This document shows, one piece after another, positions 1 to 9,612 of a DNA stretch of 64,000 bases. The stretch lies in the NCBI RefSeq assembly GCF_013249015.1, contig NZ_JABRPL010000001.1, positions 1,040,318 to 1,104,317 of the forward strand. Reading direction: 5' to 3'. This DNA comes from Rathayibacter agropyri. Lineage in GTDB: Bacteria > Actinomycetota > Actinomycetes > Actinomycetales > Microbacteriaceae. Position numbers and translations under genes: made by a program. The notes beneath the pieces were generated by a model that made no database searches, had not been told where the DNA came from, and saw nothing but the letters and a program-made list of their open reading frames with translations. Every line of letters starts with the position of its first letter. Within the stretch, counting starts at the first letter, position 1.

Positions 1-1350
1 GTGTTTGCCGAGGACTCGGCGGCGCTGATGGCGGGCGCGGGCATCGACACTATGCTGCTGCCGCGCCTGCTGCCCACCCCTGTGCTCGCGTTCGCGGTGC
101 GGCACCTCGGTGCCGACGCCGGAGTGATGGTGACCGCCAGCCACAATCCTCCGCAGGACAACGGCTACAAGGTGTACCTCGGCGGGGTCGACGCGGGGTC
201 GCAGATCGTGCCACCCGCCGACACGGAGATAGCCGAGCGGATCCTCGAGGTCGCGCGGACGAAGCGCGTCCCGGACCTGCCCCGCGGCCAGTTCCGGCTG
301 GCCGACGAGTCCGTCGTCTCGGCGTATATCGAAGCGACCGCGGCGGTGGGCCGGCAGTCTGCTCCACTGCGCGTCGTTTACACGGCGATGCACGGGGTCG
401 GCTGGGAGACCGCCCACCGGGTTCTCTCTGCGGCGGGCTTCGACGAGCCGGCCGTTGTCGTCGAGCAGGTCGAGCCCGACGCTGCCTTCCCCACCGTCAC
501 TTTCCCGAATCCAGAGGAGGCGGGTGCGCTCGATCTGGCTTTCGCGACCGCGCGCTCCGGCCGCGCCGAGTTGATCATCGCGAATGATCCCGACGCCGAC
601 CGCTTCGCCGCCGCCGTTCCGGATGGGTCCGCGCCCGAGGGTTTCCGCCGCCTCACCGGCAACGAGGTAGGAGCGCTGCTGGGCTGGCGTGCCGCCGAGC
701 AGGCCAGCCGCGACGGCCGGAAGGGCGGCGCACTCGCGTGCTCCATCGTGTCCTCCCCCGCACTGGGCGCCGTCGCGCACGAGTACGGGCTCCACTTCGC
801 CGAGACGCTGACCGGCTTCAAGTGGATCTCACGGGTGCCCGATCTCGTCTTCGGCTATGAGGAGGCGCTCGGCTACCTGGTGAACCCCGGCACGGTCCGC
901 GACAAGGACGGCATCTCGGCGGCTCTCGCCTTCCTGTCGCTCGCGAGCGAACTCGCCGCGGAGGGCCGAAACATCGACGACGAGTTGGAGGCGTTCGCCG
1001 AGCGGTTCGGCCTGTTCGGATCGGAGCAGATCTCGCTGCGCGTGACCGACCTGTCTGAGATCAGCCGCATCATGGCCGGGCTGCGGGCGACTCCCCCGAC
1101 CGGAATAGGTGGCCTCGCCGTGGCGCGCACAGAGGACTTGCTGTCTCCGGGTGGTGTGTTGCCGCCGACGGATGCACTGCGCTTCTCCCTCGACGGGGCG
1201 CGCCTCATCGCGCGCCCCAGCGGCACCGAACCGAAGGTGAAGCTCTACCTCGACGCGTGGTCGACCGATCCGGATGCTGCTGCCCGTCGCTCCGCCGTCT
1301 CGTCGCGCCTCGCCGCCCTCCGCTCCGGAGCCACGGCCCTCCTCGCCTGA
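1..1350 (+). CDS. phosphomannomutase/phosphoglucomutase, 5' truncated by window edge
   Basis: Alpha-D-phosphohexomutase family: interconverts hexose-1- and hexose-6-phosphates in the cytoplasm. The active-site serine loop (TASHNPP, residues ~45-51), the metal-binding loop (NDPDADR, ~195-201), the sugar-binding loop (GYEEALGY, ~285-292) and the phosphate-binding loop near the C-terminus (RPSGTEPK) are all present, so the catalytic machinery is intact. Family members usually have roughly 540-560 residues. About 100 N-terminal residues are therefore missing and the GTG at base 1 is almost certainly internal. It converges on the PTS IIB gene. Whether it acts mainly on mannose, glucose or ribose phosphates cannot be decided, although manC lies 10 kb away. 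Confidence 0.9.
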   Translation: MFAEDSAALMAGAGIDTMLLPRLLPTPVLAFAVRHLGADAGVMVTASHNPPQDNGYKVYLGGVDAGSQIVPPADTEIAERILEVARTKRVPDLPRGQFRLADESVVSAYIEATAAVGRQSAPLRVVYTAMHGVGWETAHRVLSAAGFDEPAVVVEQVEPDAAFPTVTFPNPEEAGALDLAFATARSGRAELIIANDPDADRFAAAVPDGSAPEGFRRLTGNEVGALLGWRAAEQASRDGRKGGALACSIVSSPALGAVAHEYGLHFAETLTGFKWISRVPDLVFGYEEALGYLVNPGTVRDKDGISAALAFLSLASELAAEGRNIDDELEAFAERFGLFGSEQISLRVTDLSEISRIMAGLRATPPTGIGGLAVARTEDLLSPGGVLPPTDALRFSLDGARLIARPSGTEPKVKLYLDAWSTDPDAAARRSAVSSRLAALRSGATALLA

Positions 1351-1505
1351 CCCGGCTCCCCTGCCCAGGCAACCCAGGCAACCCACAGAAGGAGGCCTCT
1401 CTCCCTTGAAAGGCAGAGGGCGCGCGTGAGAATCGCGTGCCAGCGATTTGAAGCAGCCCGACGCACCCCGCTCCCCAGAACGCCCCCCTCACGAAGCCAA
1501 CCGCG

Positions 1506-1575
1506 CTGAGCCGCGCAGGGAACGGCTCAGAATCAAGCACAGCTCGGCTGACGGCCCTAGAGGCCATCAGCCGAG
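1506..1575. terminator. two hairpins between convergent genes
   Basis: Two inverted repeats lie between the convergent mutase and PTS IIB genes. One has 8-bp arms (CTGAGCCG 1506-1513, CGGCTCAG 1523-1530). The second has arms CTCGGCTGA (1543-1551) and TCAGCCGAG (1567-1575) with inner GGCC pairs, and it overlaps the IIB stop codon. Neither is followed by a clear T tract, so termination is an inference from position. Confidence 0.45.
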
Positions 1576-1839
1576 TGCGCGCTCGATCTTGGCGGTGATC
1601 TCGTTTTGGTCGAGGTAGTTGTCGATGACCACGACCTCGGCGAAAGTCGGGCCGAGACGGCCGACTAGCTCCGCCGACGTGAGGATGATCTGAGCGTCGG
1701 CGGCGAGCGCGCCGACCGAGTCGAGGTCGGACGCGATCACCTCGGCCTCGAGGTCGAGGGACTCCAGAGCGCGCTCTGTTCCAAGCTTGAGGATGGCGGA
1801 GGTGCCGATTCCGGCGCCGCAGAGGGTGACGATCTTCAT
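1567..1839 (-). CDS. PTS EIIB component, ascorbate/mannitol (SgaB/UlaB-like) type
   Basis: A 90-residue free-standing IIB phosphocarrier. The N-terminal loop CGAGIGTS carries the phosphorylatable Cys7, as in lactose/ascorbate/galactitol-type IIB domains. It would accept phosphate from the neighbouring IIA protein and pass it to a sugar bound by a IIC permease. The ATG overlaps the IIA stop by 4 bp, so the two are translationally coupled. It is the last gene of the adenosine deaminase-IIA-IIB run. No IIC gene is present in the window, so the substrate is unknown; a separate IIC elsewhere or a purely regulatory role are both possible. Confidence 0.85.
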   Translation of the reverse strand: MKIVTLCGAGIGTSAILKLGTERALESLDLEAEVIASDLDSVGALAADAQIILTSAELVGRLGPTFAEVVVIDNYLDQNEITAKIERALG

Positions 1840-2309
1840 GCGCTTCTTCCCTGAGGAGTGTGCACAGTGTCGCCTGTCAGGACAGCGTTGATGCTGCGGA
1901 CAGTGCGGGCGGCGGCGAGCGCGCCGACCGCGTCCGGGCGGCTCAGCACATCGGCGAGCCCGGAGACGAAGCCGACGTGGCCGTGCGCCTGGGTTGCCGC
2001 GATGCCGATGACGACCGCGACCGGGTCGTTGGTGCTGTGCCCGAAGACGACGGGCTCGGCGAGCGTCACAACCGAAAGGCCGTCGGCGAGCACGTCGTTG
2101 CCCGGCCGCGCATGGGCGAGCGCGAGCCCAGGAGCGATCACGATGTAGGGCCCGAGCACGTCGACCTGCTCGACCATGCGGCGCGAGTAGCCGGCACCTA
2201 CGGCACCGGTACGTTCGAGGGCGCGCCCGGCTTCGAGGACGGCCTCTCGCCAAGACGCCGCGAAGTGCCGCAGCGTGACCGCCTCGCCCGGCAGCGCGTC
2301 GAGCGGCAT
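1836..2309 (-). CDS. PTS EIIA component, mannitol/fructose/ascorbate (EIIA-2) type
   Basis: A 157-residue EIIA-2 domain. His66 in the segment GLALAHARPG is the expected phosphorylation site receiving phosphate from HPr. The start ATG lies 2 bases after the adenosine deaminase stop, and the 3' end overlaps the IIB start, so it sits in the middle of a tight three-gene unit. The pairing with IIB resembles ulaC/ulaB (ascorbate) or frv/cmt types, but the membrane component is missing. Placement directly behind a purine-salvage enzyme suggests co-regulation; a functional link to nucleoside use is inference. Confidence 0.85.
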   Translation of the reverse strand: MPLDALPGEAVTLRHFAASWREAVLEAGRALERTGAVGAGYSRRMVEQVDVLGPYIVIAPGLALAHARPGNDVLADGLSVVTLAEPVVFGHSTNDPVAVVIGIAATQAHGHVGFVSGLADVLSRPDAVGALAAARTVRSINAVLTGDTVHTPQGRSA

Positions 2310-2311
2310 GT

Positions 2312-3433
2312 TCAGGCCGCCTCGAAGCCGGCGCTGATCGTCTCGATCAGTTCCCGCCGCTCATCGAGCGGGAGGAAGCTGGCCTGCGCCGCATTGAGCT
2401 GGAAGGCCTCGAGGTCGTCGAGGTCGTAGCCGAAGGCGTCAGCGAGCAGAGCCAGCTCACGGCTCAGGGTTGTCGCGCTCATCAGGCGGTTGTCGGTGTT
2501 CACCGTCACGCGGAAGCCGAGCTGGTAGAGGAGGTCGAACGGATGATCGATCAGTTCTGTGCCCCAGGCGGCGACCGCGCCGGTCTGGAGATTGGACGAG
2601 GGGCTGAGCTCGAGCGCGATCTCGCGGTCCTTCACCCACTCCGACACGTCGCCGAGCGTGACGTAGCTCGCCTCGTCGTCCTGACGCTCAACGCGGATGT
2701 CCTCCGCGAGCCGGACGCCGTGCCCCAGGCGCAGAGCGCGCCCGTCGAGCAGCGCCGAGCGGATGCTGTCGAGACCGTCGGCCTCGCCCGCGTGCACGGT
2801 TGTCGGGAAGTGCGCGGCGGCGAGTAGTTCGAAAGCGGGACGGTGCAGGGCGGCCGGGTAACCCTTCTCGACACCGGCGATGTCGAAGCCGATGGCCCCA
2901 CGCTCGCGATGCCGCAGCGCCAACTCGGCAATGTCCAGTGAGCGGTCGGTATGGCGCATGGCGGTGATCAACTGCCCCACGCGGAGCCGGTGGCCCTCTG
3001 CCGCCGCCTCGTGAACGCCCTGCTGCAGCCCCTCCTGCACCGCGTCGACGGCCGCGTCGAGGGTGAGACCCGCGCGCAGATGCTGCTCGGGCGCCCAGCG
3101 AACTTCGCCGTACACGACGCCGTCGGCCGCGAGGTCGAGGACGAATTCACGGGCGACCCGCTCGAGCGCTGGTGCCGTCTGCATCACGGCAATGGTGGTC
3201 GCGAACGTCGTGAGGTACTCGCGGAGCGAGCCCGAGTCGGCCCTCGCCCGGAACCACTCGCCGAGCGCCTCCGGCTCCTCGGCAGGCAGCGCAACGCCGG
3301 TCTCGCGGGCGATCTCGATGATCGTCGCGGTGCGCAGGCCGCCGTCGAGGTGGTCGTGCAGCGACACTTTGGGGAGCTCATCAATGACGATGCCCTCGCC
3401 AGGGAGGAGGTACTCCTCGGTGTGATCGGTCAC
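2312..3433 (-). CDS. add: adenosine deaminase
   Basis: Converts adenosine (or deoxyadenosine) to inosine in purine salvage. It is an amidohydrolase-fold, zinc-dependent enzyme. Visible motifs are the HxH metal site (SLHDHLDGG, ~25-33), HAGEADG (~215), the LGHGVRL histidine (~238) and the metal-Asp region NTDNR (~316). The 373-residue length is normal. The GTG start is chosen because GAGGAG stands 5 bases upstream. It lies in the nucleoside block downstream of deoA after about 200 bp, and runs without a gap into the PTS IIA gene. Confidence 0.93.
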   Translation of the reverse strand: MTDHTEEYLLPGEGIVIDELPKVSLHDHLDGGLRTATIIEIARETGVALPAEEPEALGEWFRARADSGSLREYLTTFATTIAVMQTAPALERVAREFVLDLAADGVVYGEVRWAPEQHLRAGLTLDAAVDAVQEGLQQGVHEAAAEGHRLRVGQLITAMRHTDRSLDIAELALRHRERGAIGFDIAGVEKGYPAALHRPAFELLAAAHFPTTVHAGEADGLDSIRSALLDGRALRLGHGVRLAEDIRVERQDDEASYVTLGDVSEWVKDREIALELSPSSNLQTGAVAAWGTELIDHPFDLLYQLGFRVTVNTDNRLMSATTLSRELALLADAFGYDLDDLEAFQLNAAQASFLPLDERRELIETISAGFEAA

Positions 3434-3632
3434 GGTGCTCCTCGCGGCTCGGGCGGTTGCTCGCGGACAACATTAGAGGGTCGGCGAAGTCGCCTCACTG
3501 AGCGGCGCCTCCCCGGCCGCGAACGGCACGATCGACTCGTCCAACCGACCCTGACTCGCAGGATCGAGCGAGTCCTGAGAGCCGATCGCGATTGTGCGAG
3601 CCGCACGTTTCCGCCGCGAACGGCGGTCGGCC

Positions 3633-4940
3633 TCAGGAGACGCGCTCAGCCACCAGCGGGCCGCCGTCGAGCACCTCGTCGCCCTCGTCACCCACCCGAT
3701 ACGCGCCCTCCAGCGCCTGGAGGGCACGCGCAAACCGCTCCGGCTCGTCGGCCAAGAGCGTGAACAGCGGCTGCCCGGCTCGCACGACATCGCCCGGCTT
3801 CGCATGCAGGTCGATGCCCGCCGCGTGCTGGACGATGTCCGACTGCCGGGCCCGGCCGGCGCCGAGCCGCCACGCAGCGATCCCGAAGGGCAGCGCCTGC
3901 TGCTCGACGAGCACTCCGTCGCGCTCGGCGAGTACGACGTGCTCGTCGCGCGCCTCGGGGAGCGGCGCCTCCGGGTCGCCGCCCTGTGCCCGGATGACCG
4001 CACGCCAGGTGTCCATCGCCGCGCCCCCGTCTAGCGCGCCTTCGACGTCAGCGTCGGGCTGCCCAGCCAGCGCGAGCATCTCGCGGGCCAGGGCCAGGGT
4101 GAGTTCGCGCACATCCGCAGGACCGCCACCGGCCAGGACCTCGACCGACTCCCGCACCTCGTTCGCATTGCCGATGGCCAGGCCGAGCGGCACAGTCATG
4201 TTGGTCAGCAGGGCAGTCGTACGCACTCCCGCATCGTTGCCGAGATCGACCATCGTTCGCGCCAGTTCGCGCGAGCGCTCGATGTCGACCATGAACGCGC
4301 CCGAGCCGAACTTCACGTCGAGCACCAGGGCGTCCGTCCCCTCCGCAATCTTCTTCGACATGATCGATGAGGCAATCAGCGGAATCGCCTCGACCGTGCC
4401 GGTGATGTCGCGCAGGGCGTAAAGCTTTTTGTCGGCCGGGGCGAGACCCGATCCGGCGGCACAGATGACTCCGCCGACGGTGCGGAGCTGCTCCAGCATG
4501 TCCTGCGTCGACAGATCCGCACGCCACCCCGGGATCGACTCCAGCTTGTCGAGGGTGCCGCCGGTGTGGCCGAGCCCCCGACCCGAGAGTTGCGGCACCG
4601 CCACACCGAAGGAGGCGACCAGCGGCATCAACGGCAACGTGATCTTGTCGCCCACCCCGCCGGTGGAGTGCTTATCCACCGTGCGCTTGCCGAGCCCGTC
4701 GAAGTGCAGTCGCTCACCGCTGGCGATCATCGCGAGGGTGAGGTCGCGGATCTCGTCGCGCTCCATGCCGTTCAGCAGCACAGCCATTGCGAAGGCGGCC
4801 ATCTGCTCGCCCGCGACGTAGCCGCGGGTGTAAGCGTCGACCAGCCACTCGATCTGGGCGGTCGAGAGCGTGCCGCGATCGCGCTTGATGCGGATGATGT
4901 CGACGGCATCGAAGTCCTCGACGTGGGTGGTGCGGGTCAT
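3633..4940 (-). CDS. deoA: thymidine (pyrimidine-nucleoside) phosphorylase
   Basis: Phosphorolyses thymidine, deoxyuridine or uridine to the base and (deoxy)ribose-1-phosphate. The family signature KHSTGGVGDK (~87-96), the SGRGLGHTGGTLDKLE loop and the GSGAFM phosphate loop are visible, and the C-terminal alpha/beta barrel-hybrid domain follows. At 435 residues it has the usual length. The ATG at 4940 is preferred over an upstream in-frame ATG because it has GAGGA 6 bases before it and matches family N-termini. It lies 43 bp downstream of cdd, consistent with a pyrimidine-nucleoside degradation operon fed by the ABC importer. Confidence 0.93.
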   Translation of the reverse strand: MTRTTHVEDFDAVDIIRIKRDRGTLSTAQIEWLVDAYTRGYVAGEQMAAFAMAVLLNGMERDEIRDLTLAMIASGERLHFDGLGKRTVDKHSTGGVGDKITLPLMPLVASFGVAVPQLSGRGLGHTGGTLDKLESIPGWRADLSTQDMLEQLRTVGGVICAAGSGLAPADKKLYALRDITGTVEAIPLIASSIMSKKIAEGTDALVLDVKFGSGAFMVDIERSRELARTMVDLGNDAGVRTTALLTNMTVPLGLAIGNANEVRESVEVLAGGGPADVRELTLALAREMLALAGQPDADVEGALDGGAAMDTWRAVIRAQGGDPEAPLPEARDEHVVLAERDGVLVEQQALPFGIAAWRLGAGRARQSDIVQHAAGIDLHAKPGDVVRAGQPLFTLLADEPERFARALQALEGAYRVGDEGDEVLDGGPLVAERVS

Positions 4941-4983
4941 GCGGGTCCTCGGTTCAGGATGGGGAGTCGAAGAGGCGGTGGCG

Positions 4984-5388
4984 CTACTCGCCCGCATACG
5001 CCTCAAGGGTGCGCGGGCCGAATGCGTCGGGGATGACCTCGTCGATGCTCCGCAGGCCCGACACGGTGTCGAGCACCATGCCGTCGGCCGAATGCTCGAA
5101 GAGGAGTTGGCGGCAGCGCCCGCAGGGCATCAGCGTCGCGCCGTGCCCGTCAACGCACGTGAACGCGACGAGGCGTCCTCCGCCGCTCATGTGCAGGGCC
5201 GAGACGAGCGCGCACTCCGCGCACAGACCCAGTCCGTACGAGGCGTTTTCGACGTTGCAGCCGGCGACGATCCGGCCGTCGTCCACGAGCGCTGCGGCGC
5301 CCACCGGGAACCTCGAGTAGGGCGCGTACGCCCGGCCCATCGCGTCAAGAGCAGCGTTGCGCAGCGCCTCCCAGTCGATATCGGTCAC
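4984..5388 (-). CDS. cdd: cytidine deaminase
   Basis: Deaminates cytidine/deoxycytidine to uridine/deoxyuridine. The 134-residue protein has the homotetrameric-type zinc motif: CAECA (Cys56, catalytic Glu58) and PCGRCRQ (Cys89, Cys92), plus the NVENASYGL substrate loop. The GTG at 5388 gives the expected N-terminus (VTDIDWEALR) and has AGGGGAAT just upstream. It lies 11 bp behind the second permease gene, so it is part of the same nucleoside uptake and salvage transcript. Confidence 0.93.
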   Translation of the reverse strand: MTDIDWEALRNAALDAMGRAYAPYSRFPVGAAALVDDGRIVAGCNVENASYGLGLCAECALVSALHMSGGGRLVAFTCVDGHGATLMPCGRCRQLLFEHSADGMVLDTVSGLRSIDEVIPDAFGPRTLEAYAGE

Positions 5389-5399
5389 GACGATTCCCC

Positions 5400-6665
5400 T
5401 CACGACTTCACATACGGTTTGCCGGCGGCTGCCGGTCCGCGGGACTGCCCGACAAGGCCGGCGACCGCGAAAATCGTCACCACGTAGGGCAGCATCAGCA
5501 TGAACTCGCTCGGCACCGGCGAGCCGATGACGCCGAGCACATTCTGCAAGTTGGTCGCGAAGCCGAACAGCAGCGAAGCGAGCGTCGCGCGGATTGGGTC
5601 CCAGCGCCCGAAGATCACCGCGGCGAGCGCGATGAAGCCCGCGCCCGCGGTCATCTCCTTGCCGAACGCGCCCACAGCGTCGAGCGTGTAGTAGGCGCCG
5701 CCGACTCCGGCGATGGCTCCGGCCAGCGAGACGTTCCAGAACCGCGTGCGCGCGACGTTGATCCCCACCGTGTCGGCCGCCTGCGGGTGCTCGCCGACCG
5801 CGCGGAGGCGCAGGCCCCACCTGGTCGAGAACAGTCCCCACCACACGGCGGCAATCGCCACGTACATCAGGTAGACGATGACCGTCTGGTTGAACAGCAC
5901 GGCGCCCACGATCGGCACCTGGCTGAGCACCGGGATCGGCAGCCGCTCGAACTTCACCGGCGAGTTGAAGGTCGAGGCGTCGGCCGAGAGCACCTGCGAA
6001 TAGAGGAAGCTCGTGAGCCCTGTCACCAGCACGTTCAGCACCACGCCGACGATCACCTGATCGACCAGGTACTTGATCGCGAAGGCCGCGAGGACGAACG
6101 AAACCAGCACGCTCGCGACCATCGCTGCGAGCAGGCCGAGCACAGGCTGGCGGGTCAGCGAGCCGACCATCGCCGCCGTGAACGCGCCGGCCAGCAACTG
6201 CCCCTCGATCGCGACGTTGACCACTCCGACCCGCTCCGAGATCACACCGCCGAGCGAGCCAAAGATCAGCGGAGTGGCGAGGCCGACCGTCCCGAGTAGC
6301 AGACCCGAGACAGGCAGCGCAGCACCGGCCGAGGCCCAGACCAGGAAGCCAATCAGGAAGACCAGCGCGAAGACCACCGACAGCCAGAGCGGAATCCTCC
6401 GCCCCGCCCGCGTCAGCGCTGCCGACACGGCGGCTAGCGCGACCAGGACGAGCGCGACCACAATGCCCGTGGCCCGGGTGGGGAACGGCACGTCCGGAAG
6501 TGCGACGAAGTCGGTGCCCGCCGCGAGCCGGAACGAGCTGGTCCCGTCGCGGCCCAGGGCCACGAAAAGCACCACGGCAACCAGCGCGAAGACACCGAAC
6601 GCGATCGGGGCCTTCCAACTCCGGATCACGACCCGATCGGGGGCAGTGGCGACGGCGGTGCTCAT
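5400..6665 (-). CDS. ABC transporter permease, nucleoside (BmpA/YufQ-type) system
   Basis: Inner-membrane permease of the BPD_transp_2 (LivH/RbsC-like) family, 421 residues with about 9-10 hydrophobic helices. The segment SLGGVISERVGVVNVAIEG is the conserved hallmark of nucleoside/purine permeases of this family (YufQ, NupQ). The N-terminal ~130 residues form an extra helix-rich extension. The ATG overlaps the stop of the preceding permease by 4 bp. It would form a heterodimeric channel with that permease, powered by the double-domain ATPase upstream and supplied by the BMP lipoprotein. Confidence 0.9.
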   Translation of the reverse strand: MSTAVATAPDRVVIRSWKAPIAFGVFALVAVVLFVALGRDGTSSFRLAAGTDFVALPDVPFPTRATGIVVALVLVALAAVSAALTRAGRRIPLWLSVVFALVFLIGFLVWASAGAALPVSGLLLGTVGLATPLIFGSLGGVISERVGVVNVAIEGQLLAGAFTAAMVGSLTRQPVLGLLAAMVASVLVSFVLAAFAIKYLVDQVIVGVVLNVLVTGLTSFLYSQVLSADASTFNSPVKFERLPIPVLSQVPIVGAVLFNQTVIVYLMYVAIAAVWWGLFSTRWGLRLRAVGEHPQAADTVGINVARTRFWNVSLAGAIAGVGGAYYTLDAVGAFGKEMTAGAGFIALAAVIFGRWDPIRATLASLLFGFATNLQNVLGVIGSPVPSEFMLMLPYVVTIFAVAGLVGQSRGPAAAGKPYVKS

Positions 6666-7972
6666 GCAGACACCTCCGAGGCGCGGACCGGGCGGCGCTT
6701 CGGGGCGGCCCCGGGCGTCGGGAGACGGAAGATCGCGCGCACTAGCGGCGGCGCGGCGATGAAGAGGACGATCAGCGACTGGACGACGAGCACCACGTCG
6801 ATCGGGATGCCCTCGGCAGCCTGCATCGAGTAGCCGCCAGCCTTGAAGGCGCCGAACAGGATGCCGGCGAAGAACACGCCCCAGGGACGCGAGCGGCCCA
6901 GGAGGGCGACCGTAATCGCGTCGAAGCCGATACCGGCGTCGATGCCGGAGGTGAACCCGGTGGTGACGGTCCCCATCACCTGGGCGCTCCCGGCGAGACC
7001 CAGCAGGCCACCGGAGAGCAGCATCGCGACGACGTAGCTGCCCTTGACGTCGATGCCCGCGACTCGGGCCGCGTGCGGGTTCTCGCCGACCGCGCGGAAC
7101 TTGAAGCCGACGCTCGAGCGGTTCAGCAGCCACCAGACTCCGACGGTCGCGAGGACCGCGAAGACGAAGCCGAGCGTCAGCGAGTATCCCGGGCCGAGGA
7201 GGGCGGGGAAGACGGCCGTCTCCTTCATGCCGGGCGACTTCGGGTTGTTTGATCCAGGAGCCTGCAGCGCACCAGGGGTGCGCAGCAGATAGGAAAGGAG
7301 GTAGAAGGCGACGTAGTTCAGCATGATCGTGAGGATCACCTCGTGCGCCCCGGTACGCGCCTTGAGCAGGCCGACCAGCCCGCCCCAGAGCGCTCCGCCC
7401 AGGATGCCCGCGGCGAGTGTGACGATCAGGTGGACGCCCCACGGCAGGTCGAGGGAAAATCCAACCCAGCCCGCGCCAGCCGCGGCGATCAGCATCTGAC
7501 CGCGACCGCCGATGTTGAACAGGCCGACGCGGAAGGCTAGCGCCACACCGAGGCCACCCGCGATCAGCGGAGTCGCGAAGGCGAGGGTGTCGGTCAGCGG
7601 CTTGATGCCGTTCGCGAAGCCCTCGCGGCGGAAGTTGTAGACGGAGCCCTGGAACAGGGACGAGTACGCCCCCGAGACCGACTGCCAGATCGCCTGCAGA
7701 GTATCGAGCGGGCGGGCGAAGAAGTAGCCGGATGCCGCCTGGACCTCCTTGTCAGTGGCGGCGATCAGCACGCCGCCCGCGATCAGCGAGAGCAGGACGG
7801 CGAGCACGGACATCAGGGCTGTGCCGGAGAGGATCTCGCGCAACACCCGCGAGGCGCCACTTTCGATCGGGCCGGGTCGTGCCTCCTGCCCCGGCTTCTG
7901 GCCGGGCTCAAGCCCCCGGGGCTTCTCGATCTCGGCATCGGGGTCGACGCCGGGCAGTTGCGCGTCGCTCAC
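6662..7972 (-). CDS. ABC transporter permease, nucleoside (YufP-type) system
   Basis: The other permease half of the nucleoside importer, 436 residues. The first ~45 residues are hydrophilic and rich in Pro, Glu and Gly, then about 9 membrane segments follow. The region [13 protein letters not shown] is the YufP-type equivalent of the conserved cytoplasmic loop. The GTG start overlaps the ATPase stop by 4 bp and the 3' end overlaps the next permease by 4 bp, a fully coupled ATPase-permease-permease arrangement. Confidence 0.9.
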   Translation of the reverse strand: MSDAQLPGVDPDAEIEKPRGLEPGQKPGQEARPGPIESGASRVLREILSGTALMSVLAVLLSLIAGGVLIAATDKEVQAASGYFFARPLDTLQAIWQSVSGAYSSLFQGSVYNFRREGFANGIKPLTDTLAFATPLIAGGLGVALAFRVGLFNIGGRGQMLIAAAGAGWVGFSLDLPWGVHLIVTLAAGILGGALWGGLVGLLKARTGAHEVILTIMLNYVAFYLLSYLLRTPGALQAPGSNNPKSPGMKETAVFPALLGPGYSLTLGFVFAVLATVGVWWLLNRSSVGFKFRAVGENPHAARVAGIDVKGSYVVAMLLSGGLLGLAGSAQVMGTVTTGFTSGIDAGIGFDAITVALLGRSRPWGVFFAGILFGAFKAGGYSMQAAEGIPIDVVLVVQSLIVLFIAAPPLVRAIFRLPTPGAAPKRRPVRASEVSA

Positions 7973-9489
7973 GCCGCCGCTCCCTTCTCGGCGGGAGTCT
8001 GCCCGGCCATCATCAGCCCCAGGACCTCGCGGGGAGTGTCGGCGGGCACGATACCGATGATCCCGCCCTTGTACATGACCGCGATGCGATCGGCGAGAGC
8101 GGCGACTTCATCCAGCTCGGTCGAGACCACGATCACGGGAACGCCGGTGTCGCGCGTCTCGACGATGCGCTTGTGCACGAACTCGATCGAGCCGACGTCG
8201 ATCCCCCGGGTCGGCTGCGCGGCGATGAACAACCGCAACTCGCGGCTGAGTTCGCGCGCGAGCACGACCTTCTGCTGGTTACCGCCGGAGAGACGGCCGA
8301 CGTGGGTGGCGATGCCCTGCGCGCGGACGTCGAACTCGCGCACGCGCTCCTTGGCGAAGCGCTCCAACTCCTTGAGACGCAGACTCAGGCCCTTGACGAA
8401 GGGGCCGGAGTCGGAGCGGTCGAGCATCAGGTTCTCGGCGATCGTGAACTCCGCGACCAGGCCGTCCTCGGTGCGGTCCTCGGGGACGAAGCCGACGCCG
8501 GACTCGAGCACGCGACGAACCGACAGTCCGTCGAGGCGTCGGCCGTCCAGCGTCACCGAGCCCTCGACCCGCTCCTGCAATCCCATGATTGCCTCAGTGA
8601 GCTCGGTCTGGCCGTTGCCCTGGACGCCCGCAATGGCCAAGATCTCACCGCAGCGCACCTCAAATGACACGTCATCGACGACGGCCTGCCCGTTCGCATC
8701 GCGCACGGTGAGGTTGCTGACCACGAGAGCCTCGTCACCCGCCTGCGCAGGCTCCTTCTGCACGGTCAATTCCACCGCGCGGCCCACCATCAGCGAGGCC
8801 AGCTCGGCGTTACTCGCGGTCGGCGACGCCTCCCCGACCACTTTGCCGAGGCGGATGACCGTGATCCGGTCGCCGACCTCGCGCACCTCGCGCAGCTTGT
8901 GGGTGATGAAGACGATGGCCGTCCCGGCCGCACGCAGCTGGCGCATGATCGCAATCAGCTCGTCCGTCTCCTGCGGCGTCAGCACCGCGGTCGGCTCGTC
9001 AAACACGAGAACCCGGGCATCACGGGACAGCGCCTTGATGATCTCGACGCGCTGCTGCACGCCGACGGGCAGATCCTCGACGATCGCATCCGGATCGACG
9101 TCGAAGCCGAAGCGATCGGAGATCTCGCGGACCCGGGCCTGCGCGGCGGCAAGGTCCAGGCGTCCGCCAGCCTTCGTCTCCTCATGGCCGAGCATGACGT
9201 TCTCGGCGACCGAGAACACGGGGACGAGCATGAAGTGCTGGTGGACCATCCCGATGCCCGCCTTCATGGCGTCGCCCGGGCCGGAGAAGCGCCGAACCGC
9301 ATCGTCCAGCAGAATCTCTCCCTCCTCGGCCTGATAGAGGCCGTAGAGCACGTTCATGAGCGTCGACTTGCCAGCGCCGTTCTCACCGAGGAGACAGTGG
9401 ATCTCACCGGGTTCCACGGTGAGATCGATGTGGTCGTTGGCCACGAGCGCGCCGAAGCGCTTCGTGATGCCCCGCAGTTCGAGCTTCAT
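7969..9489 (-). CDS. nucleoside ABC transporter ATP-binding protein (two ABC domains, YufO-type)
   Basis: A 506-residue tandem ATPase. Domain 1 has a canonical Walker A (GENGAGKS, 35-42) and a variant signature (LPVGVQQRV). Domain 2 has a degenerate Walker A-like loop (GVQGNGQTE) with a canonical signature ([12 protein letters not shown]), the usual asymmetric pattern of sugar/nucleoside double ABC proteins. It powers import through the two permeases. It starts 124 bp downstream of the lipoprotein gene. A TAGATT box ends 6 bases before the ATG, so it may also have its own leaderless promoter. Confidence 0.93.
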   Translation of the reverse strand: MKLELRGITKRFGALVANDHIDLTVEPGEIHCLLGENGAGKSTLMNVLYGLYQAEEGEILLDDAVRRFSGPGDAMKAGIGMVHQHFMLVPVFSVAENVMLGHEETKAGGRLDLAAAQARVREISDRFGFDVDPDAIVEDLPVGVQQRVEIIKALSRDARVLVFDEPTAVLTPQETDELIAIMRQLRAAGTAIVFITHKLREVREVGDRITVIRLGKVVGEASPTASNAELASLMVGRAVELTVQKEPAQAGDEALVVSNLTVRDANGQAVVDDVSFEVRCGEILAIAGVQGNGQTELTEAIMGLQERVEGSVTLDGRRLDGLSVRRVLESGVGFVPEDRTEDGLVAEFTIAENLMLDRSDSGPFVKGLSLRLKELERFAKERVREFDVRAQGIATHVGRLSGGNQQKVVLARELSRELRLFIAAQPTRGIDVGSIEFVHKRIVETRDTGVPVIVVSTELDEVAALADRIAVMYKGGIIGIVPADTPREVLGLMMAGQTPAEKGAAA

Positions 9490-9495
9490 ACGACC

Positions 9496-9501
9496 AATCT
9501 A
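9496..9501 (-). promoter_or_regulatory. candidate -10 box for the ABC ATPase gene (leaderless)
   Basis: TAGATT on the minus strand with exactly 6 bases between it and the ATG at 9489, so transcription would begin at or next to the start codon. No convincing -35 box is visible. Confidence 0.4.
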
Positions 9502-9559
9502 ACTTTCGGTTCGGGCCTCGATGCGCCGCGCGATGGGGTTCGGCCCCGGACCCACGAAA

Positions 9560-9598
9560 AGGCCGGTAGGCCCGAGAAGTGCTCGGACCCACCGGCCT
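9560..9598 (-). terminator. hairpin after the BMP lipoprotein gene
   Basis: Outer arms AGGCCGGT (9560-9567) and ACCGGCCT (9591-9598) with an inner CCGAG/CTCGG stem. It stands between the lipoprotein gene and the ATPase gene of the same operon. A partial terminator here would give excess binding protein over transporter, a common arrangement. There is no strong T tract. Confidence 0.5.
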
Positions 9599-9612
9599 CT
9601 TGACGTGAAGGA

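Noticed and set aside
3434..3632. Possible small gene between deoA and add
   Set aside because: A frame continues past the deoA stop for about 50 codons but has no start, ribosome site or conserved look; treated as spacer.
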